Notes: a model not told the origin generated them from the sequence alone. Positions 8,116 to 15,990 are shown, counted from the first letter of the stretch. The stretch: DNA of 35,862 nucleotides from an uncultured Helicobacteraceae bacterium (GCA_934668765.1 CAKUOH010000023.1:1-35862), one strand, 5' to 3'. A program made the numbers and translations.

Positions 8116-9923
8116 CTCACTACCACCTTCACTATGGAGTTTAAATACCCGCCTACGCGACTTTCTAAATCTGGATTCGCACTAAAATTGTATTCCGCAC
8201 TCATCGCATCTATCTCATTGCCTGCGGCTTTAGATGCTGTATTTGCTGCGGTTTTTGCGGTGTTAGCGACATTTTTAGCGGTAGCGTTAGCATTTTGTGG
8301 TGTAGTGGCTATAATCTCTACGCCAAATTTTTCGACTTTTTCAGTCGTTACGGATTTATAAGTTTTTTGACTATTTAGATTTCTAATAAAATCCGAAATA
8401 TCATTTTGCGTTTTGGCAAAGAGATTTAACTCTACGATTAGTTGCTGATTGTTGTTTGCCACAGCGGTATATTTTACAATGCTTACCTTGCTATTTTTAG
8501 CGACTTTGAGGATATCATCTACGACTTTGGATTTTTGGATATAGCCCACCTGCCAAGTGTGAATGTCGCTCATATCGCCACGCAGATTTGCTACGGTTTT
8601 ATTTAAACCTACTTGGGTTGTTTGCAGATTTTCGATTTGATTTTTCATATTTGTCTCTCTGCCACGATATTCCTCTGCTTTTGGGAAAACGACATTATCA
8701 TAATCGCTTTGTAGCATTCCTGCGCGGAAATTATAAAATCCGCTCATTGCGACATTGTAGATAGGGTGCAATAATGACAGCACAAAACAAGTCCCCGCTA
8801 TCATCACAAACTGCCCTGATTCGCGTTGGCTTAATGGCTTTGGACGCTTTAGATAAGAGAAGTTTGGGATTTTTAGATTCATATTGCCAATATATAAATC
8901 CGCGTAGTGCATAGCGATATTTGCGAGTGCGTGTTTGCCTTTGTCTGTATTTACAAATGCTAGTTGATTAAATGGGCGCGTGTCAAGCAAAAATGTATCC
9001 CTAAATATAGGCAAGAATCTATTATCATACTCCGCACTCATACCAAAATAAAGCGAAGTCGGGTCTAAATCGGGATAAATGCGCTTAATATATGAGATAT
9101 TTTCCTCGATTTCGCGTCCGATTCTATCTACCATCGAATCAATAGATGCTTTATGGTCGGCTGCTTCCGCTGCCTTGCTTGAGATAAAATCCTCAAATTC
9201 AGACGCGCTTAATTCTAGTGAAGTCTCTTGGTTAAACTCTATGCGCAATCTTTGCATACTAGCATTGAGCGTTTTGATATAGACAGGCTCACCCTTGCTA
9301 TAAAAAGCAAAGATTCCATTATCCTCTCCGATAAACACAAAGATATGATTGTCAATGACATCTAATTTGCCCTTTTTATAAAGTGCTAGTGGCAAAAACG
9401 CCGTAGAAGTGAGAACATCAATATATGTTGTTTTTTGGGCTAAATCATTATAGATATTTTCCAAATTTTTGGTTTCAATGGCATAAACATCGTAATTCCA
9501 ATTATCCGCATCGAAATTTGCATCAACGCGATAATATGACACTTGATAGTCTGCGTCCGTAGAGATATTTAGACTCTTATAAGTTGTCTCGATGACAAAA
9601 TCTTCAATATCTTCCTCTTCAGTCGTGCGCGGGACTTCGACATTTGTCTTTAACAATGTATCAAAATTGATTAAACTTACAACTCTTAAGCTAGAATTTG
9701 CGCTCTTTGTGTATTGTATGACTTTTCCGCCACTTGTAGTTAAGAAAATCTTTGAATCAGGGTTGTAATATACGATATTGGCGTTTTTTTGCTTTGCATT
9801 TATCTTGCTACTTAAGGTTTTGGTTACATTTTTTTGTAAATCTTTTAGGTTTAGGTTATCTAAATTCAAGCCTTTTGGACTTTTAAATTTGCCTAGCAAA
9901 CCCTTAAAATCAAACTTTTTCAT
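8112..9923 (-). CDS. PilM/PilN-like (MshI/GspL-type) inner-membrane protein
   Basis: First gene of the minus-strand pilus operon, 603 aa. A long soluble N-terminal part (about 1–370) has an acidic patch near 97–107 and a segment resembling the actin-like cytoplasmic domain of PilM/GspL proteins. One membrane helix lies near 372–392 (MIAGTCFVLSLLHPIYNVAM), followed by a periplasmic coiled coil (about 415–460) and a PilN-like C-terminal domain. An Ala/Asn/Thr-rich tail region (NANATAKNVANTAKTAANT) precedes the end. This is the GspL/MshI layout, with PilM and PilN functions in one chain; order places it where C. jejuni has one of the larger cts genes. Start chosen at 9923 because a minus-strand AAGGAAAG lies just upstream. 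No actin ATP-binding residues could be confirmed by eye. Confidence 0.8.
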   Translation of the reverse strand: MKKFDFKGLLGKFKSPKGLNLDNLNLKDLQKNVTKTLSSKINAKQKNANIVYYNPDSKIFLTTSGGKVIQYTKSANSSLRVVSLINFDTLLKTNVEVPRTTEEEDIEDFVIETTYKSLNISTDADYQVSYYRVDANFDADNWNYDVYAIETKNLENIYNDLAQKTTYIDVLTSTAFLPLALYKKGKLDVIDNHIFVFIGEDNGIFAFYSKGEPVYIKTLNASMQRLRIEFNQETSLELSASEFEDFISSKAAEAADHKASIDSMVDRIGREIEENISYIKRIYPDLDPTSLYFGMSAEYDNRFLPIFRDTFLLDTRPFNQLAFVNTDKGKHALANIAMHYADLYIGNMNLKIPNFSYLKRPKPLSQRESGQFVMIAGTCFVLSLLHPIYNVAMSGFYNFRAGMLQSDYDNVVFPKAEEYRGRETNMKNQIENLQTTQVGLNKTVANLRGDMSDIHTWQVGYIQKSKVVDDILKVAKNSKVSIVKYTAVANNNQQLIVELNLFAKTQNDISDFIRNLNSQKTYKSVTTEKVEKFGVEIIATTPQNANATAKNVANTAKTAANTASKAAGNEIDAMSAEYNFSANPDLESRVGGYLNSIVKVVVR

Positions 9924-10030
9924 AAACTTTCCTTAAAAAATATCCTAAACGCCTTAAATCAAGGCTTTATCAAAAATTTTAGATTCTATCAAATCGGCTA
10001 TTATATCTTTGCATTTATAAAAATCGCTAA

Positions 10031-10036
10031 ATTATA
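10031..10036 (-). promoter_or_regulatory. Probable -10 box of the minus-strand pilus operon
   Basis: On the minus strand this reads TATAAT, about 108 bases before the start of the PilM/N-like gene. No convincing -35 box is visible, as is usual for vegetative promoters of Helicobacter and Campylobacter. The implied 5' leader is about 100 bases. Confidence 0.5.
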
Positions 10037-10179
10037 AAATTTAATTGTAAATGTTTTTCGCAAACAAATCTAAAACGAATCGCAATAAATAAAAGCGCGA
10101 ATTTTATATAAAATCACACATAAAATTCAAATTATTGAAAAAATCTGCGATTTTCTATGACTTTTTAAAGTATTTGTAG

Positions 10180-10185
10180 TAAGAT
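10180..10185 (+). promoter_or_regulatory. Possible -10 box of the prepilin operon
   Basis: TAAGAT on the plus strand, 47 bases before the start of the first prepilin gene, preceded by TG-containing sequence. A strong ribosome site (GGGAGGA, 10216–10222) follows. The match is weak; it is the best candidate in the right place. Confidence 0.35.
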
Positions 10186-10231
10186 TGCATTTATTTTTTA
10201 TTTACGAAATCCAAAAGGGAGGAATCAAACA

Positions 10232-11005
10232 ATGTCAGTTTCAAAGCAAGATTCGATATATTTGGCACAAGATTCAGCAAAACGCGCCGCTTTTACGATG
10301 ATAGAGCTGATTTTTTCAATCGTCATTGTCGGTTTAGTCATATTAAGCATTCCCCTAATCGTCCGCCAAAGCAACCTAAACACCATTATGTCGCAAAATG
10401 TCATCGGCTACTACAACGCGCTAACGCTTATGGAGACGATAAAATCAAAGCCGTGGGATAAAAGTAATGTCGCGGATTTCATAAGCTCGGGCGAATATTA
10501 TATTTTAGATACCGATGAGGATAGTTGCAAGATTCTTACCATAACCACAGGCGTTAAAGATGATGCTGGCAATATCGCAAATGTAGGCAAAAATATCTAT
10601 ACCAAAAAGGGACTATCAACTGCTAATAAACGCCGTATGTGCGACCCTAACAAAAAAAAGGCAAGTGCCATAGCCGCTAACAATGCACTTGAATCGATAA
10701 ATGACTTTCATAACTACGAAGTGGCTGTTTATAGCGATATAGATAGCAATCAGCAGATTTTTAAGCTAAAAGTGGCAGTGGATTATGTTCGTGTAGATTT
10801 TGGCAATGGCGTAAATAACGCAAATGTCGTAGGTAGCATTAACAATCCTAATGGCAACACAAGCGATGTCAAGCGAATCCGTATCACTTTGATTCGTATG
10901 CTAGATAATCAAGAGATTGACAAAGATGGCGAGGCTGTTTTCACATACTATGCGGCAAATATTGGCAATGACATTCCGCTAATCAAAGACAATAAAACCA
11001 TTTAA
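10232..11005 (+). CDS. Prepilin-like protein with N-methylation motif (minor pseudopilin 1)
   Basis: A 257-aa type IV prepilin-like protein. The leader is about 20 residues, then the cleavage site RAA^FTMIELIFSIVIVG, with Phe+1 and Glu+5 present and a hydrophobic helix of about 20 residues. Ala stands at -1 where Gly is usual; prepilin peptidases are known to accept Ala. The globular part has two cysteine-containing segments (EDSCKIL and RRMCDPN) that could form a disulfide. It opens the plus-strand operon of three prepilin-like genes and a pilT-like gene, divergent from the assembly genes. GspI/PilV-like minor pseudopilin is the likeliest role, by size and position. The start is set by GGGAGGA 9 bases upstream. 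Confidence 0.85.
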   Translation: MSVSKQDSIYLAQDSAKRAAFTMIELIFSIVIVGLVILSIPLIVRQSNLNTIMSQNVIGYYNALTLMETIKSKPWDKSNVADFISSGEYYILDTDEDSCKILTITTGVKDDAGNIANVGKNIYTKKGLSTANKRRMCDPNKKKASAIAANNALESINDFHNYEVAVYSDIDSNQQIFKLKVAVDYVRVDFGNGVNNANVVGSINNPNGNTSDVKRIRITLIRMLDNQEIDKDGEAVFTYYAANIGNDIPLIKDNKTI

Positions 11006-11019
11006 ACGGAGGCGCGATT

Positions 11020-12027
11020 ATGAAAAATAAAAAATATTTTGTAGAATTTGGGATAGATTCACTTGAATCTAAAACTTCCCCTTCCCTTGCGAATCTAGCA
11101 AAAGCCCCAAAGGGACAACGCGCGGGATTTACTATGATAGAAATCGTCTTTGTCATAGTCATCACAGGGCTAGTCGCTGTCGCAGGTGGCAATGCAATCG
11201 TGCAGATTTTACAAAACTACACTTTGCAAAAAATGTATGCTAAAACGGAGATGGATTCTGCATCCGCGATTCGCCAAATCTCTAATTACTTGCAAAATTC
11301 CGTGTGGGATTCGATTGCATTTGGTGGGACTATACCCATTTCGGAGGTATCCACCGCCAATGATGGCAAACTCAATGTAAGCAACAACAAACAGAAATTA
11401 TCTTTCATAGAAAAGGATTTAGAATCACAAAATGGCGCAAGTGATAATAATGGCAATATGATACCATATTTCGCAGGATTTATAGATTTGAATAAATCTA
11501 ATGCAAAGGTTATCGCAAGCCAAACTAACAGCGATGATTTAGAAAAGGCTTTCGGCAATAGGACAGGCATAGCGTTGTATTTTCCTTTTATCAATGTAGG
11601 CACTAGCACAAGCGTCCAAGAAAAATATCATCAAAGCAACATTCAAAATAATAAGGCACTTTTTCAGGTAAATAGCGCAAGTAATAATCATACCGTAGGC
11701 AAAAAAGCCTTTACTTTAAATAATGAGCCACAGCAAATAGGCGATATAGCAATGTTAGTAAATGCCTATCCAAGCTATTTGCAGTTAGCCGATAAAAATG
11801 ACACAAAGATAAACAATGAAGTTTTTGAAAAGGGCGATTTGGTATTTTTTCGCAGAGAGCCGGGCGACAATGCGTGGAAGTCTATTAGAATCGCACGAAA
11901 AGTCTCTAATCTGCACTTTTGGACGGAATCTAGTTCAAGTTTGATTCGTGTGCGAATCTGCTTTGAAGCTGGGGTAGTTAAAAGCGTAATGGATGAATTT
12001 TGCAAAGAGGGGATAATAATGCAATGA
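11020..12027 (+). CDS. Prepilin-like protein (GspJ/PilW-type minor pseudopilin 2)
   Basis: A 335-aa prepilin-like protein. A 34-residue leader ends at RAG^FTMIEIVFVIVITG, a canonical site with Gly-1, Phe+1 and Glu+5. The large C-terminal part includes a VFFRREPGDNAWKSIRI-type strand region and one late Cys pair. Its size and place, second of three, fit a GspJ/PilW-like minor pseudopilin that primes assembly at the pilus tip. GGAGG (11008–11012) sets the start. Its stop overlaps the start of the next gene (ATGA at 12024–12027). Oddity: the leader codons SPSLANL come from a stretch that matches repeat family B (11076–11092). Confidence 0.86.
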   Translation: MKNKKYFVEFGIDSLESKTSPSLANLAKAPKGQRAGFTMIEIVFVIVITGLVAVAGGNAIVQILQNYTLQKMYAKTEMDSASAIRQISNYLQNSVWDSIAFGGTIPISEVSTANDGKLNVSNNKQKLSFIEKDLESQNGASDNNGNMIPYFAGFIDLNKSNAKVIASQTNSDDLEKAFGNRTGIALYFPFINVGTSTSVQEKYHQSNIQNNKALFQVNSASNNHTVGKKAFTLNNEPQQIGDIAMLVNAYPSYLQLADKNDTKINNEVFEKGDLVFFRREPGDNAWKSIRIARKVSNLHFWTESSSSLIRVRICFEAGVVKSVMDEFCKEGIIMQ

Positions 12028-13013
12028 AAAAGATAGAATTGAATGTTAAAGAAAACGAAATTGTTATTGTAAGATTCGCAAAGCAAACCAAAGCAATCCG
12101 CAAAAAAACAAATAGATTGCCACGACTTGACTGCGTCAAGTCTTGCAATGACAAAAAAATAAATGTGTGCAAGGAAGCATCTTGTGATGGATTGCAAACT
12201 AAATTTATAGAAACTAATATACGCGGAAGTATTTTGAGTGAATGTTGTAAAACACAAAACAGCATTCGCGCGGAAGCATCTTGCGATGGATTGCAAACTA
12301 AATTTATAGAAACTAATATACGCGGAAGTATTTTGAGTGAATGTTGTAAAACACAAAACAGTATTCGCGCGGAAGCATCTTGCGATGGATTTGTGGGTTT
12401 TCAAGTGCGGATGCGCGAAAATAGGACATATAGTCCATTGAGCGAATCCGAACGCAGAATCCCGCAAATACGCGCAAGAGGCAATCGTGCGGGATTCGGT
12501 ATGATGTTTGCTATAATCATTACGATTTTAGTCGCCACTCTTGGCGTCCTAGCGGTAAAATTTAGCACTCAAACGCTAAATACCACCACAAACGAATACA
12601 TAGCCATTCAGTTAGATTTATACTTAAACTCCACTGCTGAATTAGCGGTTTTGTATGTCCAGCGCAATGGATTTGTGTGTAATGAAAATATAGATTGCGA
12701 TTTAAGCAAAAATGGCACTAATGGCAAAAGGGCAAATGTAACCGCACCCATAGAGAAATATATCGCCTATGGCGAAAATAAAGAGTATAGTTTCAAATAC
12801 AAAATCACGCCACTAGATAACTATGATAGATTCGACACTAGCGTATATCAAGATGTCGCTGGTGATGCAGTCTGCAATGAAACACAAGGCGCAAAACGGT
12901 GCTTTAAAGAAGAGACGAAAAACGCCTTTGTGCTAGATATTTCAGGGAGCGTAACGAATCCCATCACAAATCAAACTTTGCGCGTAACCAAACGGCAAAT
13001 TATCAAACCATAA
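12024..13013 (+). CDS. GspK/PilX-like prepilin with a very long, repeat-built leader
   Basis: From ATG 12024 (overlapping the upstream stop as ATGA) this is 330 aa. The prepilin-type site is RAG^FGMMFAIIITILVATLG, with Gly-1 and Phe+1 but no Glu+5, as in GspK-class tip pseudopilins. The mature part is about 175 aa with three Cys pairs (FVCNENIDC, DAVCNETQGAKRC). The leader before the site would be about 156 residues, against 20–34 in its two neighbours, and is made of DNA repeats: a family A palindrome at 12114–12152 and a 33-residue unit repeated in tandem at 12174–12371. An internal ATG at 12411 would give a normal 28-residue leader, but it has only a weak ribosome site. Either the repeats lie in the gene, or they form an untranslated gap that happens to stay open. 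Confidence 0.75.
   Translation: MKKIELNVKENEIVIVRFAKQTKAIRKKTNRLPRLDCVKSCNDKKINVCKEASCDGLQTKFIETNIRGSILSECCKTQNSIRAEASCDGLQTKFIETNIRGSILSECCKTQNSIRAEASCDGFVGFQVRMRENRTYSPLSESERRIPQIRARGNRAGFGMMFAIIITILVATLGVLAVKFSTQTLNTTTNEYIAIQLDLYLNSTAELAVLYVQRNGFVCNENIDCDLSKNGTNGKRANVTAPIEKYIAYGENKEYSFKYKITPLDNYDRFDTSVYQDVAGDAVCNETQGAKRCFKEETKNAFVLDISGSVTNPITNQTLRVTKRQIIKP
12114..12152 (+). repeat. Family A palindromic repeat inside the prepilin leader
   Basis: Outer arms GATTGCCAC and TGCAATGAC flank an inner perfect stem GACTTGAC–TGC–GTCAAGTC (12124–12142). It is open in the frame of the prepilin gene. A more diverged, inverted copy may lie just before it (12060–12099). Confidence 0.8.
12174..12389 (+). 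repeat. 99-bp tandem repeat (two units plus 18 bp)
   Basis: Units at 12174–12272 and 12273–12371 differ at only a few positions (for example TGT/TGC at the Cys of EASCDG), and the first 18 bases recur at 12372–12389. The unit is 33 codons long, so copy-number change keeps frame. Each unit contains a hairpin GAATGTTGT … ACAGCATTC with one G–U pair, and encodes three cysteines. Confidence 0.92.
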
Positions 13014-13025
13014 AAGGAGTAAAAA

Positions 13026-14078
13026 ATGGAAGAAGTAGAATTAGGATATGACATAGCAGCTTTGTTAAGGACGACTTTTAAGCATAACGCAAGCGACTTA
13101 CATCTAGTGGCACGAAGTGAGCCACAGATTCGCATCGATGGCATTTTGCAAAAGCTAAATTTGCCCGTGTTAGATAAAAAGAGCATTGATAAGCTCTGCT
13201 ACGCGCTTTTGACAGACAAGCAAAAAAAGACGCTTGAAGAAGAGCGCGAGTTAGACTTTTCTATCGAGCTAGAAGATGTCGGGCGATTTAGGGTGAATTA
13301 TTATTACACGATGGGGAGCGTGGCGGCAGCTTTTAGGACGATTGAGACAAAGATTCCTACGCTTGATGATATAAACGCGCCAAAAGTGCTTAAAAATCTA
13401 GTTACGCGCAGAAAAGGGCTGATTTTGGTTACAGGACCCACAGGTAGCGGAAAAACTACCACTGTGGCGGCAATGATAAATGAAATCAACAAAAACGACA
13501 AAAAGCACATTCTTTGTATCGAAGACCCGATAGAATATGTGCATAAGGGTATAAATTGCCTTTTTTCTTATCGTGGGCTAGGCGAGGATACGAAGTCTTT
13601 TCAAGGGGCGTTAAAATCCGCACTGCGCGAAGACCCCGATATAATATTCATCGGCGAGATGAGAAATATTGAGACGATGGAAATCGCGCTTGAGGCAGCG
13701 GAAACAGGGCACTTAGTCATCGCCACACTGCATACAAACTCCGCAGCACAGACGATAAATAGGCTTGTAAGCTCATTTGAGGGTGCAAAACAAGAGCAAG
13801 TGCGAAGCCAAGTGGCAATCACTATCGAGGGGATTTTGTCGCAGATTTTGCTTCCACGCGTAGATGGCGGGCGCGTAGCAGCGACTGAGATTCTCATCGG
13901 CACACCTGCTATTCGCAACCTTATCCGCGAAAATAAAATCCACCAAATAAACTCACAAATGATGATAGGACAAACGCTAACCGAAATGAAAACAATGGCA
14001 CAAAGCCTAAATGAACTCTATGGTAGCCGAATCATCTCCAAAGAGGAATACGACATAGCAAGTGCTACGGTAATGTAG
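13026..14078 (+). CDS. pilT: PilT-type retraction ATPase
   Basis: A 350-aa PilT/PilU-family hexameric ATPase, expected to depolymerise the pilus. Walker A GPTGSGKTTT lies at 137–146, Walker B REDPDIIFIGEMRN at 201–214, and the His box ATLHTNSA at 233–240. The AIRNLIRE motif (295–302), which in PilT is needed for retraction, is intact, and the N-terminal PAS-like region (SDLHL, then RIDG) is typical. It lacks the tetracysteine of the assembly ATPase at 2193–3998. GGAG at 13016–13019 sets the start. It closes the prepilin operon and runs convergently into hemW 28 bases away. Whether it drives twitching or DNA uptake cannot be told from sequence. Confidence 0.94.
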   Translation: MEEVELGYDIAALLRTTFKHNASDLHLVARSEPQIRIDGILQKLNLPVLDKKSIDKLCYALLTDKQKKTLEEERELDFSIELEDVGRFRVNYYYTMGSVAAAFRTIETKIPTLDDINAPKVLKNLVTRRKGLILVTGPTGSGKTTTVAAMINEINKNDKKHILCIEDPIEYVHKGINCLFSYRGLGEDTKSFQGALKSALREDPDIIFIGEMRNIETMEIALEAAETGHLVIATLHTNSAAQTINRLVSSFEGAKQEQVRSQVAITIEGILSQILLPRVDGGRVAATEILIGTPAIRNLIRENKIHQINSQMMIGQTLTEMKTMAQSLNELYGSRIISKEEYDIASATVM

Positions 14079-14105
14079 CTTTTTTTGGTGGCTTAAATCT
14101 ATAAT

Positions 14106-15440
14106 TCAAGTTGCTTCTACCCACAGCACCATTTCATCGGCTATGAAGTAGTTTGTCGCATAGATTTTGCCGTTTTGTGCGCGAATCTTATCGCTTTGCA
14201 AAAGCAAATTTAGTCGTTCTTTGTTTGTGATTATCGCGCTATCTACGCCCACTTCGCTACGAAATCCTAAAAAAATCTTTTCTAATCTTATGTCGCTAGG
14301 GCTTAAAGATTCGCGTTTTATGGCACAAGGATTGCGTAAATACGCGCCAAAGTCGCCTTGCTTGTAGATTCGCGCCACTTGCAAACCACCCTGCGAATCA
14401 AAATCCGTGATTTTCCCCACCGCACCAAGCCCCACGCCGATATAATCGCGATATGCCCAATAGCCCAAATTATGACGGCTTTTTTGCGATTTATCACGCG
14501 CAAAATTTGAGACTTCGTATTGCGTAAATCCGCGCAAATCCAAAAACTCTTTTAGCTCGTAGCACAGGGAGGATTCGCGTGTGGGATTTTTGCGCTCCCT
14601 AAAAAACGCGGAGTTTTTATCAATGCTTAAAGAGTAACACGAAATATGCCCCACGCCCAAATTTAGCGCGTTTTCAAGCTCAAAGCATAACCGTTTAGGC
14701 GAATCTAAAATCGTCCCATAAATCAAATCAATGCTTGTTTTCACGCCACATTTTAGGGCGGATTCGATAAAATCACGCGCGATTTTTGGGCTATGATTGC
14801 GCTCTAAAAGTCGCAGTTTATCCGCATAAAAGCTCTGCACACCGATACTAAAACGATTCACGCCTAAATCCTTAAATGCGTTTAGCGTCTCAATGCTTGA
14901 AACATTTGGGTTTAGCTCCATTGTGATTTCGGTATGTGGGGCGATTTTTGGCTCTAAAATGCGAAAGATTTGCTCATAATCACTAGGATTCAAAGTATTT
15001 GGAGTGCCACCACCGATATAAATAGAATGGAATTTTTTGGATTTTACCCACCCCCTTAATCCCCCTCCGCAAGGGAGGGGGAGAGCTGAAAGATTGCCAT
15101 CCACAAGGGATGGGAAATTTTTGGATTTTGCAATTTTTGTGCGATTCGTAGAATCTAATCTATTGCTACAAGCAATCGAAGTATTTGCGGTGTGGCTTTG
15201 CACGAAGTTTGCCTCATTGCTAGGAAATAAGACTGATTGTCTATTGACGACGCAATGGGGCAAACTTCGTGTGAATCGCATACCCAAAGACAAATTGTCC
15301 CACGAATCCAGCTCATTTTTCAAATCCGCGCATAAGCAATCCAAATATTTTTGCTTAAATTCTAGCATATTTGTTAGCGAATTAAACCCGCAGTATCCGC
15401 ACTTTGAAGTGCAAAATGGTATGTGAATATAGAGCAACAT
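14106..15440 (-). CDS. hemW: HemW-like radical SAM protein with in-frame repeat insertion
   Basis: Radical SAM protein of the HemN/HemW family (HemW is a heme chaperone; older annotations say oxygen-independent coproporphyrinogen oxidase). The [4Fe-4S] motif is C10-x3-C14-x2-C17 followed by Gly-Phe, as in HemW. The SAM-binding IYIGGGTPNTL follows at 140–150, then NPNVSSIETL, GVQSF and a C-terminal HemN domain. Length is 444 aa against roughly 350–380 in the family. The excess is at residues 48–133, which separate LKNELDSW from KKFHSIYIGGGTP; relatives have only a few residues there. That insert is encoded by repetitive DNA (15046–15116 and a long hairpin at 15201–15271). Location next to nudH matches H. 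pylori HP1226. Activity with such an insert is unproven. Confidence 0.9.
   Translation of the reverse strand: MLLYIHIPFCTSKCGYCGFNSLTNMLEFKQKYLDCLCADLKNELDSWDNLSLGMRFTRSLPHCVVNRQSVLFPSNEANFVQSHTANTSIACSNRLDSTNRTKIAKSKNFPSLVDGNLSALPLPCGGGLRGWVKSKKFHSIYIGGGTPNTLNPSDYEQIFRILEPKIAPHTEITMELNPNVSSIETLNAFKDLGVNRFSIGVQSFYADKLRLLERNHSPKIARDFIESALKCGVKTSIDLIYGTILDSPKRLCFELENALNLGVGHISCYSLSIDKNSAFFRERKNPTRESSLCYELKEFLDLRGFTQYEVSNFARDKSQKSRHNLGYWAYRDYIGVGLGAVGKITDFDSQGGLQVARIYKQGDFGAYLRNPCAIKRESLSPSDIRLEKIFLGFRSEVGVDSAIITNKERLNLLLQSDKIRAQNGKIYATNYFIADEMVLWVEAT
15046..15116. repeat. Composite repeat (family B plus CCCATCCC module) within hemW
   Basis: 15046–15084 is identical over 39 bases to 471–509 in the intergenic cluster, and 36 bases match the complement of 130–165. 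Next to it, 15092–15116 is a copy of the CCCATCCCTTG module seen at 59–77, in the same relative order. On the hemW strand it encodes FPSLVDGNLS … LPLPCGGGLRGWV. Confidence 0.9.
15168..15271. repeat. Lead sequence plus 19-bp hairpin within hemW
   Basis: The arms 15201–15219 and 15253–15271 are complementary over 19 bp with one G–U-type mismatch, around a 33-base loop. The preceding 33 bases (15168–15200) match 23644–23676, downstream of metK, at about 25 of 33 positions. Both lie within hemW codons absent from its relatives. Confidence 0.75.
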
Positions 15441-15473
15441 TTTCCAAACTTATATTTTTTTTACGAAAAATTT

Positions 15474-15479
15474 TATAAA
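15474..15479 (+). promoter_or_regulatory. Possible -10 box for nudH–lysC
   Basis: TATAAA in a T/A-rich stretch 38 bases before nudH. It lies in the 76-base gap shared with the divergent hemW start. Confidence 0.35.
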
Positions 15480-15516
15480 ATTCGCTTTTTAAAATCAAAT
15501 TTTTTAAGGGAATCTT

Positions 15517-15990
15517 ATGAGCGAATATCGTCCAAATGTCGCTGCCGTGATATTATCAGAGCGTTACCCTGAGATTTGCGAGTTTTTTATCGCAAAGCGC
15601 AATGATATTAAGCGCACTAAGTGCATTTGGCAGTTTCCGCAAGGTGGAATCGATAATGGCGAATCGCCCGTAGATGCGTTGCATAGGGAGCTAATGGAGG
15701 AAATCGGCACAAATGATATTGAGATTTTAGCCGAGTATCCGCAGTGGCTGAAATACAATTTTCCCGCAGGCAATATCCAAACCAAAATGTATCCATTCAA
15801 AGGGCAGATGCAAAGGTATTTTTTGGTAAAGTTAAAGGCTGAAGCAAAAATCAATTTGGCGACTGAAATACCCGAATTTACCTCACATAAATTCGTGCCT
15901 TTTGAGAGTGTGCTGGAAAATGTGGTGTATTTCAAACGGCGCATTTACAAACAAGTGCTAGAATATTTTAAAAAGGAAGGATATATTTAA
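15517..15990 (+). CDS. nudH: RNA pyrophosphohydrolase / Nudix hydrolase (NudH/RppH)
   Basis: Nudix hydrolase of 157 aa, the RppH/NudH type that removes pyrophosphate from 5' ends of mRNA and also cleaves dinucleoside polyphosphates. The full Nudix box GGIDNGESPVDALHRELMEE-x-G is present near residues 44–68, and the preceding KCIWQFPQGG is diagnostic of RppH/NudH. Length equals the H. pylori NudA (HP1228) class. A start at 15517 follows AAGGGAATCTT. The stop is directly followed by the lysC ATG (no gap), so the two genes form an operon, as in H. pylori. Confidence 0.95.
   Translation: MSEYRPNVAAVILSERYPEICEFFIAKRNDIKRTKCIWQFPQGGIDNGESPVDALHRELMEEIGTNDIEILAEYPQWLKYNFPAGNIQTKMYPFKGQMQRYFLVKLKAEAKINLATEIPEFTSHKFVPFESVLENVVYFKRRIYKQVLEYFKKEGYI

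Larger units (their letters stand above)
9924..10231. promoter_or_regulatory. Divergent promoter region between the two pilus operons
   Basis: This 308-base AT-rich stretch separates the two divergent pilus operons and holds no gene. It should carry both promoters, so any regulator bound here could control the whole apparatus. Family A or B repeats are absent. Confidence 0.7.

Noticed and set aside
11775..12467. 230-aa protein on the minus strand
   Set aside because: It is antisense to two prepilin genes and its repeated residues simply reflect the 99-bp tandem units.
15037..15426. 129-aa plus-strand ORF opposite hemW
   Set aside because: It lies over the repeat insert; PLNPPPQGRG is the usual translation of this repeat type, and hemW motifs on the other strand are decisive.
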